A stretch of 64,000 bases of DNA from Cryptomeria japonica (GCF_030272615.1 NC_081411.1:43517017-43581016), one strand, 5' to 3'; shown: positions 31,391 to 45,085, numbered from the stretch's first letter. Notes: generated by a model from the letters alone, not told the origin. Numbers and translations: made by a program.

Positions 31391-33512
31391 GAAATGGTTT
31401 TTGATGTGATTTTGATTTTGATATCTATGTTTTGATGAGGAAACTGATATTGGACTTGTTTTATTGTTTGACATGAGCGATTGGGAGTGGTTCAGTCACA
31501 CGAGTGATTCCCGAGACCATGGGCATTGATACCACGGCTGGCACAGGCTGATCTAGACATTATTAAGAGATGCGGTCTGTCTTCCCTATTAGATATGCCT
31601 CGGTTTACTATGAACTAGGGTTTACTTACAACGCTTGCAGAGAGGTGGCACAGTGACAAGAATACCTTCCACTTTGCCATAGGGGAGATAACAGTGACCC
31701 CAAAAGATTGTTACTGGATCCTGTGCATACCTGTAGTAGGTGCACTACTACCTTATGAGCAGTCAGAGGAGGGTGGGACAGAGGCACTTCACCAGATATT
31801 TCAAGATGATACAGTGTGCGGATACGAGATTCCATGGCAGGAGTTCCTAGATTTGGACTATGCGCCTCTTCCATCGGTACTAGCAGGTTTTGTAGGTGGT
31901 TTTCTATGTCCCGACCGCAGGTCAAAGGGACTATCTATGGGATGGGGATTGGTGCTGGAGGATATGGTGACATAGGGCCACAGGTTCGCATGGGGATCGG
32001 ATATGCTAGCCCATTTATGCAGGGACTTGCATGAGGTAGTATACCTGGGTTATGACAGTTTGTCAACTGGTATGACACTTCTATAGGTATGGTGCTCGGA
32101 GCACATTCCTGTAGCTAGGCCACTGATGGATAGAGATAGGCCTATTGGGCGTGCATACGCATATGGATACAGGGGATTAGTTGTCCAGCAGAAGCTGGGC
32201 AAGTTGGAGCATTGGATGAGGGTATTGGATGACATTGATACGGTCATATGGTGATCATATACAAGTTGTGAGGTTTGGGCTGAGGATGGGCTGGAGATGC
32301 CATATGTCTTCATGACCCGATTTTTGATAGGGAGGACCCCTTTTTTGATCGAGAGATTTTTGGTTATGATATTTTTGTGGCAGTATGGTCGGCAACAGGG
32401 GATACTACAAGGGGACCTATTTGTATGCGTGTCAGAGGCAGGATATACCAGATTAGGGTCTGACTATTGACAGTACGGTGGCCGTAGAGGAGTTTTTGTA
32501 GATAGTGGGCCAGATATGGGACTATGCCCCAGAGATTTTGGATGCTGGGATGACGGATGAGTTTTCTAGATTATTTGCAGCTCGTGTCATGGCGAGGATA
32601 TCAGATCTAGCGGAGATGCGGCCCACTTTCAATGATGATGAGGATGAGGGAGGTGGAGATGGGGATGAGGGAGATGATGGAGGTGGTGGAGGAGGACGAT
32701 GAGGGAGAGGAGATCAGGGGAGGAGAGGAGATAGAGGTAGTGATAGAGGGGTGCGAGTGGAGAGAGCAGTTCGATGAGCTGTGATGGATAGAGGTAGAGG
32801 AGGTTTGGCTATTGGAGTAGGGGGTGAGGGGAGAGTGATAGATGTGATAGTAGTAGTGGGAGGGATTGATGAGGTGAGACGGCCAACCCAAAGGAGGAGG
32901 ATTGATGTGTTACCTCCACCAGCATCGAGGACAGGTAGAGGGCCAGGGGGTACCCCTTCACAGGTACCCCTACGAGTCCGAATTCTGACTCATGTGGAGG
33001 ACGCCCAGATTAGGACCCTATAGGTGATAGTGCAGCAGCTGTAGGCACAGTTATTAGCACATCAGCGTCAGATTACGGAGCTGACCACTGAGCGCGACAC
33101 TAAGATAGAGTGTTGGGGTCGAGCAGAGGAGCTCGTAGCAAGCGTGCAGAGAGCAATAGCAGGTGGTCTAATGAGGGACACCTTGAGAGAGCTAGCTTTG
33201 AGAGACCAGGAGGTGGAGTACTACCGTCGACATTATGAGGTTGTGGTGCCTAGGGAGCACCGAGTGCATAATTTTATGCAGTCGAGATTGAGTCAATCTC
33301 AAGAGACTGGATTGCGGTTAGAGAGCAGAGGCATGACAGGGCCATTGAGACATGATCCACCTAGAGATCCAGGGGCTGGGACTTCTACAGCGAGACTGTC
33401 TCCTTCAGGAGATAGTCATACTTGAGAGATGATGTCTCCATTTGTATTTTTTATCGTTGTTTTTGGTTGTACGAGGCACAAACATGACAGATATTGTACA
33501 TTGATCATTTGT

Positions 33513-34946
<1,434 letters not shown>

Positions 34947-36300
34947 TCAAGTGTAATATTTCTTCAGATGAATGTTGTTAGTTGGTTCATCGAGAACATC
35001 TCCTTCTGAAGTCATTAGATGATAAGCACCTGATCCATAAACTGATATGATGACATAGGGACCTAGCTAGTTAGGTTCAAATTTCCCTTTCTTTTCTCGA
35101 TCTTGCTGATTTCTTGGATTTTCCTTGAGGACTAAGTCACCAACTTTGAAATTTCAAGGAATGACCTTGTGATTGTAGCTTTTGTACATGTGTTGCTGAT
35201 ATGCTTTGAGATGAGTGTAAGCATGCTGATGTCTTTCATCTAATAGTTCCAATTATTGTAGTCGATTGACTCGATACTCTTCATTCGAGATTAAGCCTTT
35301 TAGAGAGACTCCGAGAGATGGAATTTCTACCTCCAGGGGTAAAATAGCTTCTGATCCATAGACCAATGAGAAAGGTGTTGCTCCTGTAGGTGTGTGGATG
35401 CTAAACTCTGTGTATGCCCAAAGTGTTGGATTGAGTTGTACATGCCAATCTGTGCCTGCATCATTCACTGTTTTCTTTAGGATTTTTAGTATTGTCTTGT
35501 TGGATGCTTCTGCTTGACCATTCCCTTATGGGTAGTATGGTGTAGAGAACTGATGTTGTATTTTGAATTGTTCACATAGTTCTCAGACATCTTGGTTTTT
35601 AAAAGGTTATCCATTATCGGTGATGATAGAGCTTGGAATACCATATCTACAGATCAGATAGTTTAAGATAAAAGAGGCAACTTGTTATCCAGTCACTATG
35701 GTCATGGGATCTGCTTCTATCCACTTGGTAAAGTATTCTATTGTAGTTATAATGAACTTGTGTCCATATGAAGATGAAGGATGAATTTTGCTGACCAAGT
35801 TGAGTCCCCACTGACAAAAGGGCCAGGATGTTGTAAATGGTTGCAGTTCCTGTGCTGGTGCATGTATCAGATTGCCATGGATTTGGCATTTAGGACACTT
35901 TTTTGCAAAATGATAAGAATCTTTTTTCATTGTCGGCCAGTAATAGCCCATTCTTAGAAGCTTTTTAGCAAGAGTAGTCCCACTAGAATGTGTGCCACAA
36001 ATACCTTCATGAAGCTCATGTAAAGCAGAATCAAATTCATTACGATCAAGGCAACGAAGAAGAGTACCATCTAGACCTCGACGGTACAAAGTATCAGTAG
36101 TAAGGGTATAACGGGTGGCTTGTCAAATAAAATTACATTTTTGGTTTTGAGATAGGTCAATGGGTAGGATGTTGTTCTTTAGATAATCATATATCGGTCC
36201 ATACAAAGGAGAATCTGATCTAGTCAAGGCATAGATAACATGGGATTCAGAGTGGTCATAGGCTGGGGAGAATAGTTGCTCTACCAAAAACTCATAACGA
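34947..36300 (-). pseudogene. pol: Integrase of element 2 pol
   Basis: The zinc finger (HEGICGTHSSG, CPKCQIHG), core and C-terminal part are in one frame with stops, ending NNIHLKKYYT at 34947. The first catalytic Asp is changed to Asn (WGLNLVSK, against WGLDLIGK in elements 1 and 3). The second Asp (SIITDN) and Glu (GNGQAEASNKT) remain. Nonsense codons near 35685, 35605, 35530 and 35250 fall at conserved Lys, Gly, Gln or similar positions. Confidence 0.87.
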
Positions 36301-36302
36301 CT

Positions 36303-37253
36303 CTATTGCTCTGGAATCCGTAGTAATGAAGCAATAGTAGCCATTGCATCGACTACTTTGTTGTTTAACCTTGGTATTTGTTCGAAGGTGATGTGTACAA
36401 AATACTGTTTGAATTCATCCACCATTCGCTTGTAGGGTAGTAGCTTGTCATCTTTTGTCTGATAGTTGTTATTGATTTGATTAACGACTATTTGTGAATC
36501 TCTGTAGACCATTAACTCTGTGATTTTCCATTCTACGGCCATTTTGATGCCTATAACCAATGCCTCATATTCAGCCACATTATTTGTGCATGGAAACATC
36601 AGCCTATATGATCTTGTAGTGTGTCCTTCAGGAGTGATAAATAGAATGCCAGCACCTGAACCATGTTGTGTGTAGGATCCATCAAAGTATAGGGTCCATT
36701 GCTTGGTAGAAATAGCAAGAACGTCTCTGTTTGAAAATTCAATCTCCATTGTTTGTTTTCCTGGTAGCAGTGCTTCAGCTAGTTGATCTACAATTGCTTG
36801 TCCTTTGATAGCTCTTTGTTCTATGTATTGGATATTAAATTCATTGAGAATCATGACCCATTTAGCCAATCGGCCTGTAAGAGCTACCTTACTGAGTAGA
36901 TATTTGAGAGGATCAATTTTTGCCACTAGCTTAATTGTGTGTGCTAGCATATAATGTTGGAACCTTTGAGAAGTGAAGACTACTGTTAGACAAGCCTTCT
37001 CAATGAATGTATAGTTGATTTCATATCCATTCAATGTCTTGCTAATGTAGTATATGGCTCGTTCCTTTCCCTGTTGATCTTCTTGTGCCAATAGTGCCCC
37101 CAGTGATTTATCTGTTGTTGAAATGTATAAAATGAGTGGCTTTCCTGCTATTGGTGGTACTAGAACTGGTGGGTTTATTAGATACTGTTTGATTTGATAA
37201 AAAGATTCTACACACTTGGCTTCCCATCTGAAAGGTACATTCTTATGTAGCAA
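36303..37253 (-). pseudogene. pol: RNase H domains of element 2 pol
   Basis: RT-linked RNase H (LILYISTTDKSLGALLAQ, YYISKTLNGYEINYT) is followed by an intact-looking aRH (LYFDGSYTQHGSGAG, CTNNVAEYEALVIG, DSQIVVNQI). The span is open over 316 codons. This is the best preserved aRH of the three elements, with Asp, Glu and Asp all present. Confidence 0.87.
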
Positions 37254-37313
37254 GTGATTGAATGGTAGACTTTTATTGGCTAGTTGAGTGATGAATCACC
37301 TGATTGATTGAAG

Positions 37314-38627
37314 TCATCCTTGTCGAGAGCAAAGCTGACTAATATTCTTTGGTGGTGGCATCTCCATAATGGCTTTTACCTTTGCTGGATCTACTTCAAT
37401 ACCTTTAGTTGAGACTATGTAGCCTAGTAGCTTGCTTGATGTAACCCCGAAGACACACTTCTTAGGGTTGAGCCTGACTTGGAATTTTTCCAATCGATCA
37501 AAAATCTTTGTTAGGATGCTAAGGTGTTCTACTCCGGTGAAGGATTTAGCTAGTAAATCATCCACATAGTCTTCCATGAAGGTATGCATCATGTAATGAA
37601 AGATTGTTGTCATTGCTCATTGATAAGTAGCTCCTGCATTCTTTAAGCCAAAAGGCATAACATTCCAATAGTACGTTCCCCAAGGATAGGTAAACGTTGT
37701 TCTATCTTGATCTTTAGGGGCTATTTTTATTTGATTATAGCCTAAAAAACCATCCATTAGTGAGAGCATTGCATGGCCCGCTGTGAGGTCTACAATTATG
37801 TTGATATTGGGCAAAGGAAAGTCGTCTTTTGGACAGGCTTTGTTGACATCTCTAAAATCAGTGCAGATTTTGATACTGCCGTCTAGTTTTGATACTGGTA
37901 CTATGTTGGAAATCCATCCTGCATAGTCAATGGGTCGAATGAATCTGACATCTAATAGTTTCTTCAGTTCAACTTTGACCATGAGTGCCACCTGTGGATT
38001 CATCTTTCGTAGTTTTTTCTTGACTGGCTTAATTCCTGGAGAGATGGACAAGTGATGCATGATTAAGTGTGGATCAATTCTAGGCATATCTGCGTATGAC
38101 CAAGCAAAGTTAATTTTCTTTTCTTTTAAAAAAATGATAAATGTTGATCTTTCCTCCTCTGTCAGAGATTCTACTAGGTGTATGTTTTTGGTTGCTTCTG
38201 TAGTACCAATGTTGATTGATTGAGTGGGCTCAATCAATATGGGTGATCGCTCATGAAAATATTCAGGAAGAGTGTCAAGTCTCCCATCTTTAGGTGCCTT
38301 AAAAAGGTTTTCACCCTTAGATGCGTCCTTTATTTTTACATTTTTGTGATCTAGAGCTGCCATTGACTGGTTTTCAGCATCAAATATTTTATTTGGTTCA
38401 TTTTTGTGAATGAGAGACTTGGCACTCCCTTGTTTGCATACATCGTTATTTCGTTCACTGGTAGAGCCTGTTTTCGGGTTAATGGTACATAGGTAGTGGA
38501 TAATAGATTCATTGTCTGGGAAAATTGGTATATCATGTATTTTGGGTTCATCCCAGTCAATGAGGTCGGGAAAGATAAGTGGTAAGGAATCATTTGGTGG
38601 ATCAAGTTCTGCTATTGTAAGTGTCAA
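37314..38627 (-). pseudogene. pol: Reverse transcriptase of element 2 pol
   Basis: The RT shows KACPKDDFPLPN, DGFLGYNQIKIAP (Ser to Leu in the usual FSGYNQ), MPFGLKNAGATYQ and MEDYVDDLLAKS. A TGA at about 37614-37616 and a disturbed stretch at 37254-37313 interrupt the frame. The N-terminal linker holds KDASKGENLFKAPKDG with the hairpin pair. Confidence 0.88.
38293..38378 (-). other. Pair of AAAA-bulged hairpins inside pol (element 2)
   Basis: In the sense (minus) strand copy 1 (38378-38356) has outer GCTG/CAGC, AAAA, inner CCA/TGG and loop GTCAA. Copy 2 (38315-38293) has outer GGTG/CACC, inner CCTT/AAGG and loop TTT. All pairs are Watson-Crick. The same codons in elements 1 and 3 hold the same shape. 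Confidence 0.6.
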
Positions 38628-39944
38628 GACAGAGGTTTCATTGTGATTGGTTCGGGTGTTAAAGAAGTTCAGGATTCCGTCGAGGTCTTCGATGGTATCA
38701 TCCTCTGTATAGACTTGTTCATAATGTTTCTGTTCGCTTTCCTTAGCATCATAGATATTTTGTGGTCCAAATTCAGGTAGTCTAATTTCTGCGTTATGCT
38801 CTTCTTGAGAAAGGGATATGGAACTAGTATTTTCAGTGGTATCTTCAGTAGCATTTGAGCATCTACCCCATTCATATTCATTGGAATCAGTCCTAGAGTT
38901 ATCATCCTAGATCTTTTCAGTGCTGTAAATAGGTATGTTGTATGGTGAAAATAGATCTTTGATGATTGATACCAGTTTGCTGGCTTTTTCTGATTCTACG
39001 TTAGATCCTGCTTCTATTCTTTTCATTTGTTCGTAGACTATTTCTTCCTAGGGAGAAATAATGATATCAGGAGGTAGTTCTACTTTTTTAGATATTGGTG
39101 TTTGAATATGAGCTACTGCTGCAGATATGGCTTTCTTGTGATTGAGGAGTTTCTCCTGATGTTGCTTCTATTCTTGACGTTCATGATCCTTGTGGATTGT
39201 TTTGGCTGACTCAAATAGTGCTTCTTGCCAGGATTCTTCTTTGTACTTCTTCTTTGCTTTCCATTGAGGTTTTGGATTCTTGCGTGGTATCTTTCTCACT
39301 AGGAAAGTGAGTTTACAGCCCAATCCTATTTTGTCTCTACTAAGCTATGAAGGAAGGTCTATTGGTTCAGTGACTCCTTCTTTGCATTTTCCAATAGGTC
39401 ATTTACCATTATATCCCATTTGTTGCATGATTAAGTAGCCCTTTCCATATAGGTGTGTTGGTAGAACTATTTCCAGAGCAGCTGCTCTGTTATCTTATTC
39501 CTCATCTTTGTATAACTAGGTAAGGATGTCCTTTTCCTCTGATTCATGTGCTAGAGTGCCGAGTTGGATGAAGGTACCATCAAATTTGGTGATGGACTGA
39601 GTTACCTGATGTGTTGATGTTGTAGGTAATCCATGAGATTTGGGTGATGTTGGTAAGTTAGCCAGACACATGGGTTCCAAAGAGTATTCCCCCATGCCTT
39701 GTTCTCTGATTTGCATTTTCTACTTGAAATCTCTAGGTAATGATTAAGACTTTGCCTTTTGTAGATCTGATGTTGAGGATTTCTATTTTTCCCTATTATG
39801 GGGAACCAAATTGTCCTGGGCTGCCCCCATTCCATTACAATGTTGAAATGGATTGTGATCAGCAGATATAGAGCTCTCTTGTCCGTTATAGGGAAATTTG
39901 ACATACTGGTGATACGTAGAAGGCACTGCTTGCATTTCATGTAT
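38628..39944 (-). pseudogene. pol: Linker and G-patch between protease and RT (element 2)
   Basis: EQGMGEYSLEP and SPKSHGLP mark the conserved block after protease. A G-patch near 39330-39460 shows QQMGYNGK, CKEGVTEPIDLPS and DKIGLGC. An acidic, poorly conserved linker follows to RT. Several nonsense codons interrupt the frame, which is still that of gag and RT. Confidence 0.7.
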
Positions 39945-41945
39945 CTAGGGTCGACCTAATAAAATATTGTATGTGAGGTCTATGTCTAAGACCTGGCACA
40001 TAGTATCTCTTTGTATGGGGCCAATTTGAATTGGTAACAATACTGTCCCTTTAGAGGATCTTTCCTCATCATCATGTGCCTTTATAGTATTTTTTTTGTG
40101 TGGATCAATAGACTCCTCTGAGAAGCCTAATGCACGGATAATTTTTAAGGTACATATATTAAGTCCATCTCCTCCATCTATCAATACTCGCTTTACTCGG
40201 TGTTTATAGACAATGACTTCAATATGGAGAGGAGTGTTATGCGGATGACTTAAGGAAGTATTATCATGCTCTGAGAAGGTGAGATTATGAGGCTCTGTCA
40301 TATGAGCGACCATGGCTTGGAATTTGTCAGCATCCAGATCTTGAGGTACATTGGTTTCCAACAACGCTTGTTCCAATATGTCTTTGTGTTTTGGCGAAAG
40401 TTTTAGTAACTCCTGGATAGATATTTGAGCGGGAGTTTTGCGTAGTTGGCTGACTAAATCATATTGGATTTTGGGTGTAGTATTTTTCATTGACGTATGG
40501 CCCTTCAAGACATAGTTCTGAGCTTTGGTTGTTACATTGACAGATTCATGATTATGCTGGTCTTGGATTGTGATGACATTTACATGATTGTCTACAGCTG
40601 ATATGTGATTGATGGTGTTATTGTAGATGTGATTGATACGAGCTCCACATTTATCGTTTGAGGTTGAAGCTCCATCTTTGTTGTAGTTTGGAAGAGGATT
40701 TTTAAAGGCTCCATGGTCACCATTTGTCTTGAGACCATCCACTGTTAAATCACCTCTATCAATCATGTCTTGAACAATGTTTTTCAATCTCATGCAATCG
40801 TTTGTTTGATGCCCTTTGTTGCGATGAAAATCACAAAAGTGTGATTCATTCCACCAAGGTGGTTTGATTTGTGGTTCATAGTTGCTGATTGCGGGCAAAG
40901 ATATAATCTTGTTTGCTAGGAGTTCTCTGAATGCTGACTCCAGTGATTGTCCCAATGGTGTGAAGACACGTTTTTGGAAATTGTTGATGCCATCTCGTGA
41001 ATTGTTATTAGGTCCTCGATTTGTGGTATTGTTTTGAGTATTGTTTGTGTTGTTTATGTTGGGTTGACCTTGATTGGTATTCGGTGCGTATGTGTTAGTG
41101 TTTGAGTTAGCACCTTTGGGGTTCTTTGTAGCTTGAGGATTTCCTGATAATGCGAGCACTGGTTGTTTAGATTTCAGATCATGTGATTCATTGTCTCCTT
41201 CATTTCCATTGTTTTTGTTTCGAGTCCAGAATCTACATTTGTCTAAGTTGTTGTTATTTTGGTTGTTGTAGTTTGATGAACTTGTTCCTTCTTTGAAGAA
41301 TTTGAGTGTCCCTTTCTTGATACATGCTTCTTCTACTTGAATGTTATTTTCAATAAGTTTAGCAAAAGATGGTATGCATTGGAGTTTGAGCCTGTAACTC
41401 ATCTCACCATTCAAGTTGTTGATGAAAATTTCCATTTTCTCTTTTTCAGGAATATCTTGAGGATATTGTGAAACCGTACGTCGCCAACGTTGAAGGAATA
41501 CCATGAACGTTTCATTGTTTTTTTGTTTGGTGTTACAGATGTCTAGCATGGTTATAGCATGTTGAATGTTATAGGAATACTGAGTGATGAATTTATTGAC
41601 TAGGTCGTCAAATGATCTGACAGGAGGTGTGATTTTGGATAACCATTCCATTGTTTGTCCTCCCAAACTTCTTGGGAATAACCTCATCAGATAGGTGTTG
41701 TCATGAGCAAATTCAAGGCTCATGGTACAAAATTCTCTAACGTGATCACGGGGATCACTTTTCCCATCGTACTTGTCAAATTTAGGTACGTCTGAATTCG
41801 GAGGAAAAGGGATCATGTGCAATCTTCTGTCAAATGGATAAGGACAAATTTCATTTAGTGAATACCGTACTGTTGTCCCTTGTTGCATATGTTGCATTTG
41901 TCTTTGTAACATTTGCATTTGTTGAGTAAGGGCAACCAAAGGCAC
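39945..41945 (-). CDS. gag-pro: Gag core to protease of element 2 (666 codons open)
   Basis: A long uninterrupted frame. It begins in a Gln-rich helix (QQMQMLQRQMQHMQQG). The gag core has SLNEICPYPFD, DHVREFCTM, GGQTMEWLSKI and VFLQRWRRTVSQ. An Asn-rich region, a zinc-knuckle-like CDFHRNKGHQTNDC and the protease segment KRVLIDGGDGLNICT and DIDLTYNILLGRP follow. The true N-terminus lies further upstream at 42319, in another frame after a T-run at about 41946-41952, where one base has been gained or lost. Confidence 0.88.
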   Translation of the reverse strand: MPLVALTQQMQMLQRQMQHMQQGTTVRYSLNEICPYPFDRRLHMIPFPPNSDVPKFDKYDGKSDPRDHVREFCTMSLEFAHDNTYLMRLFPRSLGGQTMEWLSKITPPVRSFDDLVNKFITQYSYNIQHAITMLDICNTKQKNNETFMVFLQRWRRTVSQYPQDIPEKEKMEIFINNLNGEMSYRLKLQCIPSFAKLIENNIQVEEACIKKGTLKFFKEGTSSSNYNNQNNNNLDKCRFWTRNKNNGNEGDNESHDLKSKQPVLALSGNPQATKNPKGANSNTNTYAPNTNQGQPNINNTNNTQNNTTNRGPNNNSRDGINNFQKRVFTPLGQSLESAFRELLANKIISLPAISNYEPQIKPPWWNESHFCDFHRNKGHQTNDCMRLKNIVQDMIDRGDLTVDGLKTNGDHGAFKNPLPNYNKDGASTSNDKCGARINHIYNNTINHISAVDNHVNVITIQDQHNHESVNVTTKAQNYVLKGHTSMKNTTPKIQYDLVSQLRKTPAQISIQELLKLSPKHKDILEQALLETNVPQDLDADKFQAMVAHMTEPHNLTFSEHDNTSLSHPHNTPLHIEVIVYKHRVKRVLIDGGDGLNICTLKIIRALGFSEESIDPHKKNTIKAHDDEERSSKGTVLLPIQIGPIQRDTMCQVLDIDLTYNILLGRP

Positions 41946-42319
41946 ATTTTTTTACCAAGGGAAGAATTCTTCCCTTGCATTAATCCTGGGTTGAAATGGT
42001 GTATGGAACGGTATTTTTTCTTAGGGATGTGTTGTTCAGGAATTTCTTGCTCAGGGTCACGTGCATCTTCTTCTCTTTGTCTTTCTTGATATTTGTAATT
42101 TTGAGATCTTGTTCGAAAAATGTCTGGGTCAAGGTCCTCAAGAATTTTAACTCCTTTGCTTGTGAGCATGAGCAAGTATTTTTCCTTGTCATTTTCCATG
42201 AGTCTTTCCACAAGTTTTTGGAATGAAACACTTTCTTGGCATTCCTGAAGAAGTTCCTTAGAAATTTCAGTATCCTCTAGGTGTGGACCTTCAAAAGGAT
42301 TTGATAACCTTCGATTCAT
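41946..42319 (-). pseudogene. gag: Gag N-terminal segment of element 2
   Basis: MNRRLSNPFEGPHLEDTE starts an acidic/basic charged segment (VERLMENDKEKYLLM, DARDPEQEIPEQHIPKKK). It joins the main gag frame only after a frameshift at the T-run near 41950. A further open frame at 42462-42803 just upstream (113 codons, Lys/Phe-rich) may be an upstream reading frame or an older N-terminus. Confidence 0.6.
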
Positions 42320-43250
42320 ACTAGATTCTGCTTGTGCCTTGCTTTGTTTGTTTTATTGAGAGTGAGTGACAAGCATTTTAGTAGAAGCTTTCTGTGATAA
42401 AGGGGGCAAAATCCTCTTCAATATATTGCTCGGGGGTTGGTGGTTCAAATCGAGGTGTGTTTTAAGTGATGCATTCATCCGGAAAGAATGTCAGATTGAT
42501 CTTTCCTCCACTGTTTATGATTTGACTGAATGCTGATTTTTGACAATATGCCCTAGTCTTCAAAGGCTCTTTGTCAAATTCGTTGGATTTGTTTTGGATA
42601 TAAAGTTTGACGTGATGAAAGAATGTGCGATGAGATTTGAAGAGTTGACGATTGATGTATAAAAATTTATTTCTTTTGACAAATTTGGAAAAACTTGGTT
42701 GTTGTTTCTTCAACGTGGTGTTACGATAAATATTCTTTCTTCTCAGAATATGGGGATTAGTCATGCATAAGTGATTTAATGGTTTCCTTTGAATTGTTTT
42801 CAATTTATTTGATCCTGTTTTGAAAACTCAAGTTTTACTTTATCAAAGTGAAGGTTTAGATGCCCCCTCATGACAAAGCGTGTCAAATGATATGGATAAA
42901 GTCTCCCAATATGGAAACTTGATTTGACAACTTGAGATTTTGAACAAGTGCTTTTGAGATATAATCCGTAAGATGATAAAGGACCTATTCGTCATGTGCG
43001 ATGATGTTTCCCGATTTTGATAGGATAGATATGTTTATCGTGAGATCAATTTTGGATTTTGGACAACTTTTGTTTTGACATGAAATTTGCTCAAGAAATA
43101 GTTTTTGAAGCTTTGTTTTTGATACTTTGGTTTGATGAAAATATAGCTAATGAAAGGATGTTCTCAAAAATGCTTTCTAAATTTTCAAAATTTTCCATTG
43201 TTTTGCTCCCTATTTTTCTGGGTTTGATCATGAGCTAAAACAAAGACCGA

Positions 43251-43606
43251 ATGCGCTACAGAAATTGTTTGATGCGCTAGGGAAAAGACCCCATGCGCTA
43301 GACTACCCCGATCTACGCGCTAATTGGTTAAGACTGTTAAAATTTGTTTTCTATTGTTTCTTAAAAGATCATGCGCTAGTATGGGCCTTCCACGTGCTAA
43401 CTGATAAACCTGATGCACTAGATTTTGACTCCCACGCGCTAAGTTGATGCTTTGACGCGCTAGACTATTTTTTGAATGTGCTAACTGTTTTAACGCTGTT
43501 TCTACATTTTGGTAAAGCGCTACTATTAAATTTGGATGCACTAAAGTGAAGATTTGAAGTGCTAAAAGATGTATCACACGTGCTAAGAAGTTGCTCTCAC
43601 ACGCTA
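43251..43606 (-). repeat. 21-bp array B in the leader of element 2
   Basis: About fourteen units carry ATGCGCTA or ACGCGCTA (variants ATGTGCTA, ATGCACTA, ACGTGCTA) on the + strand. Each core is followed by 13 bases that are unrelated between units. Spacing is 21 bp for most neighbours, with two longer gaps. In the gag-pol sense the core reads TAGCGCAT/TAGCGCGT. Confidence 0.8.
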
Positions 43607-45085
43607 GACTGCCCTGATATTTTCTTTTGTTTGGTTGTTGCAATTTTTAAAATTTGTTTTGAGTTTTCAGTACTGATAGATGATTTTCTGAAGTAATAAA
43701 TGCAAACACATCACCAAAGAGACAACCCTTTTGCTTAATCTAACAATAAGTGTATGTTCTGCGAGGATGTGTTCAAATCCCCAATGTTTTAACAGGTTTG
43801 GATACAAATAATACACTTCAGAAAGATTCTTTATTCAAGGGTCATAAATAATACCATAGCCCACTAGTCTCGATACTCCGTCAACTCAAACAGTCGTGTC
43901 AGCCCCTAGGGGCACCTGTTTTTTGCCTTTTGCTAGAAATTAACCCATAGTGAATTACTTCACAATTGAGTAGTTATCTTGGGAGATATATGGTGAGTGA
44001 TCTTGGGGGCGGATTCTTCCCCACCCTTGCACTATGATATTATAAATGTCTGGTTACTGACTCGGCTCAAGGTTTCCTACTTTTAAGGTTTGTAATCAGG
44101 CTTCATGTTCGGCCGTCAGTGATAAACTCCCTTAGGAGGCTTCCCAACCTTTAGAACAAAGGCTTTACGTATCTCAAGGATACTGAGGGAAGGCTAATCG
44201 CTGCCCGCAACCATTAAAAAGGACTTTCGTCACTTTCCACTTTTGATTATAGTGGGTTGGAACACTTGGCGTCAAAGTCATTTCCCACATAGGTCGTTCC
44301 CTTGATACCAACCATAAATGGCTTTAAGAGTTGATTTCAACCCCTTAGGAAGGTAGGCTTGCTAAAGGGTTTTCTTTACTTGAAATATCGAAAGCATAAG
44401 AGTGGTTTGGCTTTTTGGTCACCCAGTTAAGGGGAGAGCATATACCTTCCACTTTTGAGACAAGGCAAACAAAGTTCTTTTTACCTTTCAAGTAAATGAT
44501 TTTCTAAGATCTATATAGAGATGTTGCCCCACAAAACATGGTGTTCTTTTTATTTCCTTAAAGCAATGATTATCTAATCTAGCAAAAGAACCTGGTCAAC
44601 AAAGCAAAACTTCAATTTGGTCAACAAAAGAAACTCGAAAAAGGGGAAGAATTTCCCTTTTTGATTGTAAACAAAAAATTTTTAAGTGTGGTTCTTTTCC
44701 TTGCAAAAATTTAAAATGAATCCTTTTATACACCAAAGGATGGTGAGGTTCTTTTTAAAGCTACTTTTGCAAAAAGGAAAGTTTGTTTTGTTCTTTTTAT
44801 AGCCCAAAATATAGTTTTTCTCCTATGAAAGCAAGAAATTTTTTGATTGTGGTTCTTTTTATAGCCCAAAAATAAAGTGAGTTCAATTTTATCCAAACAG
44901 AAGTAAAAGAATCCTAAGCTTTTTACTAACTTAACTAAGTTAGCAAAAAAAAAAAATTCTTTGTAATTTTGTTAATAAAATCTAAGCTCCCCCTGCAAGA
45001 AAATGTTAAAACCCTGCAAAAGTCAGTCAAACTGTTAGAAACATTTTTGGTTTGGTTACAAATTTTGATTTTGTCTTGGTCTATG

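Larger units (their letters stand above)
30419..31478 (+). other. Intron 1 of the element 2 PMD gene
   Basis: The donor is GTAAGTCAACC at 30419 after a phase-0 exon. The acceptor is degraded: by alignment with element 1 exon 2 should start near GAGTGGTTC at about 31480, but no clean AG precedes it. The intron carries a GCGC-core array (30505-30982) and then a palindrome array (31185-31390), the same order as element 1. Confidence 0.6.
30344..33425 (+). pseudogene. Antisense plant-mobile-domain (PMD) gene carried by element 2
   Basis: Exon 1 is 30344-30418 (25 codons, starts MSIPYSTHRFERV), then donor GTAAGT. Exon 2 starts near 31479 and runs to the stop at 33423-33425. It shows IKRCGLSSLL, GLLTTLAERWHSDKNTFHF, GEITVTPKDCYWIL, FLCPDRRSKGLSMGW and LEHWMRVLDDIDTVIW. 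An acidic/glycine tract (32630-32700), basic segments and a conserved tail (LRDQEVEYYRRHYEVVVP) follow. It pairs along its length with the PMD gene of element 1. Lesions include a poor acceptor, frameshifts near 31520 and 32240-32500, and TAG/TGA codons at 31616, near 31973, 32083 and others. It faces pol tail-to-tail. Confidence 0.82.
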
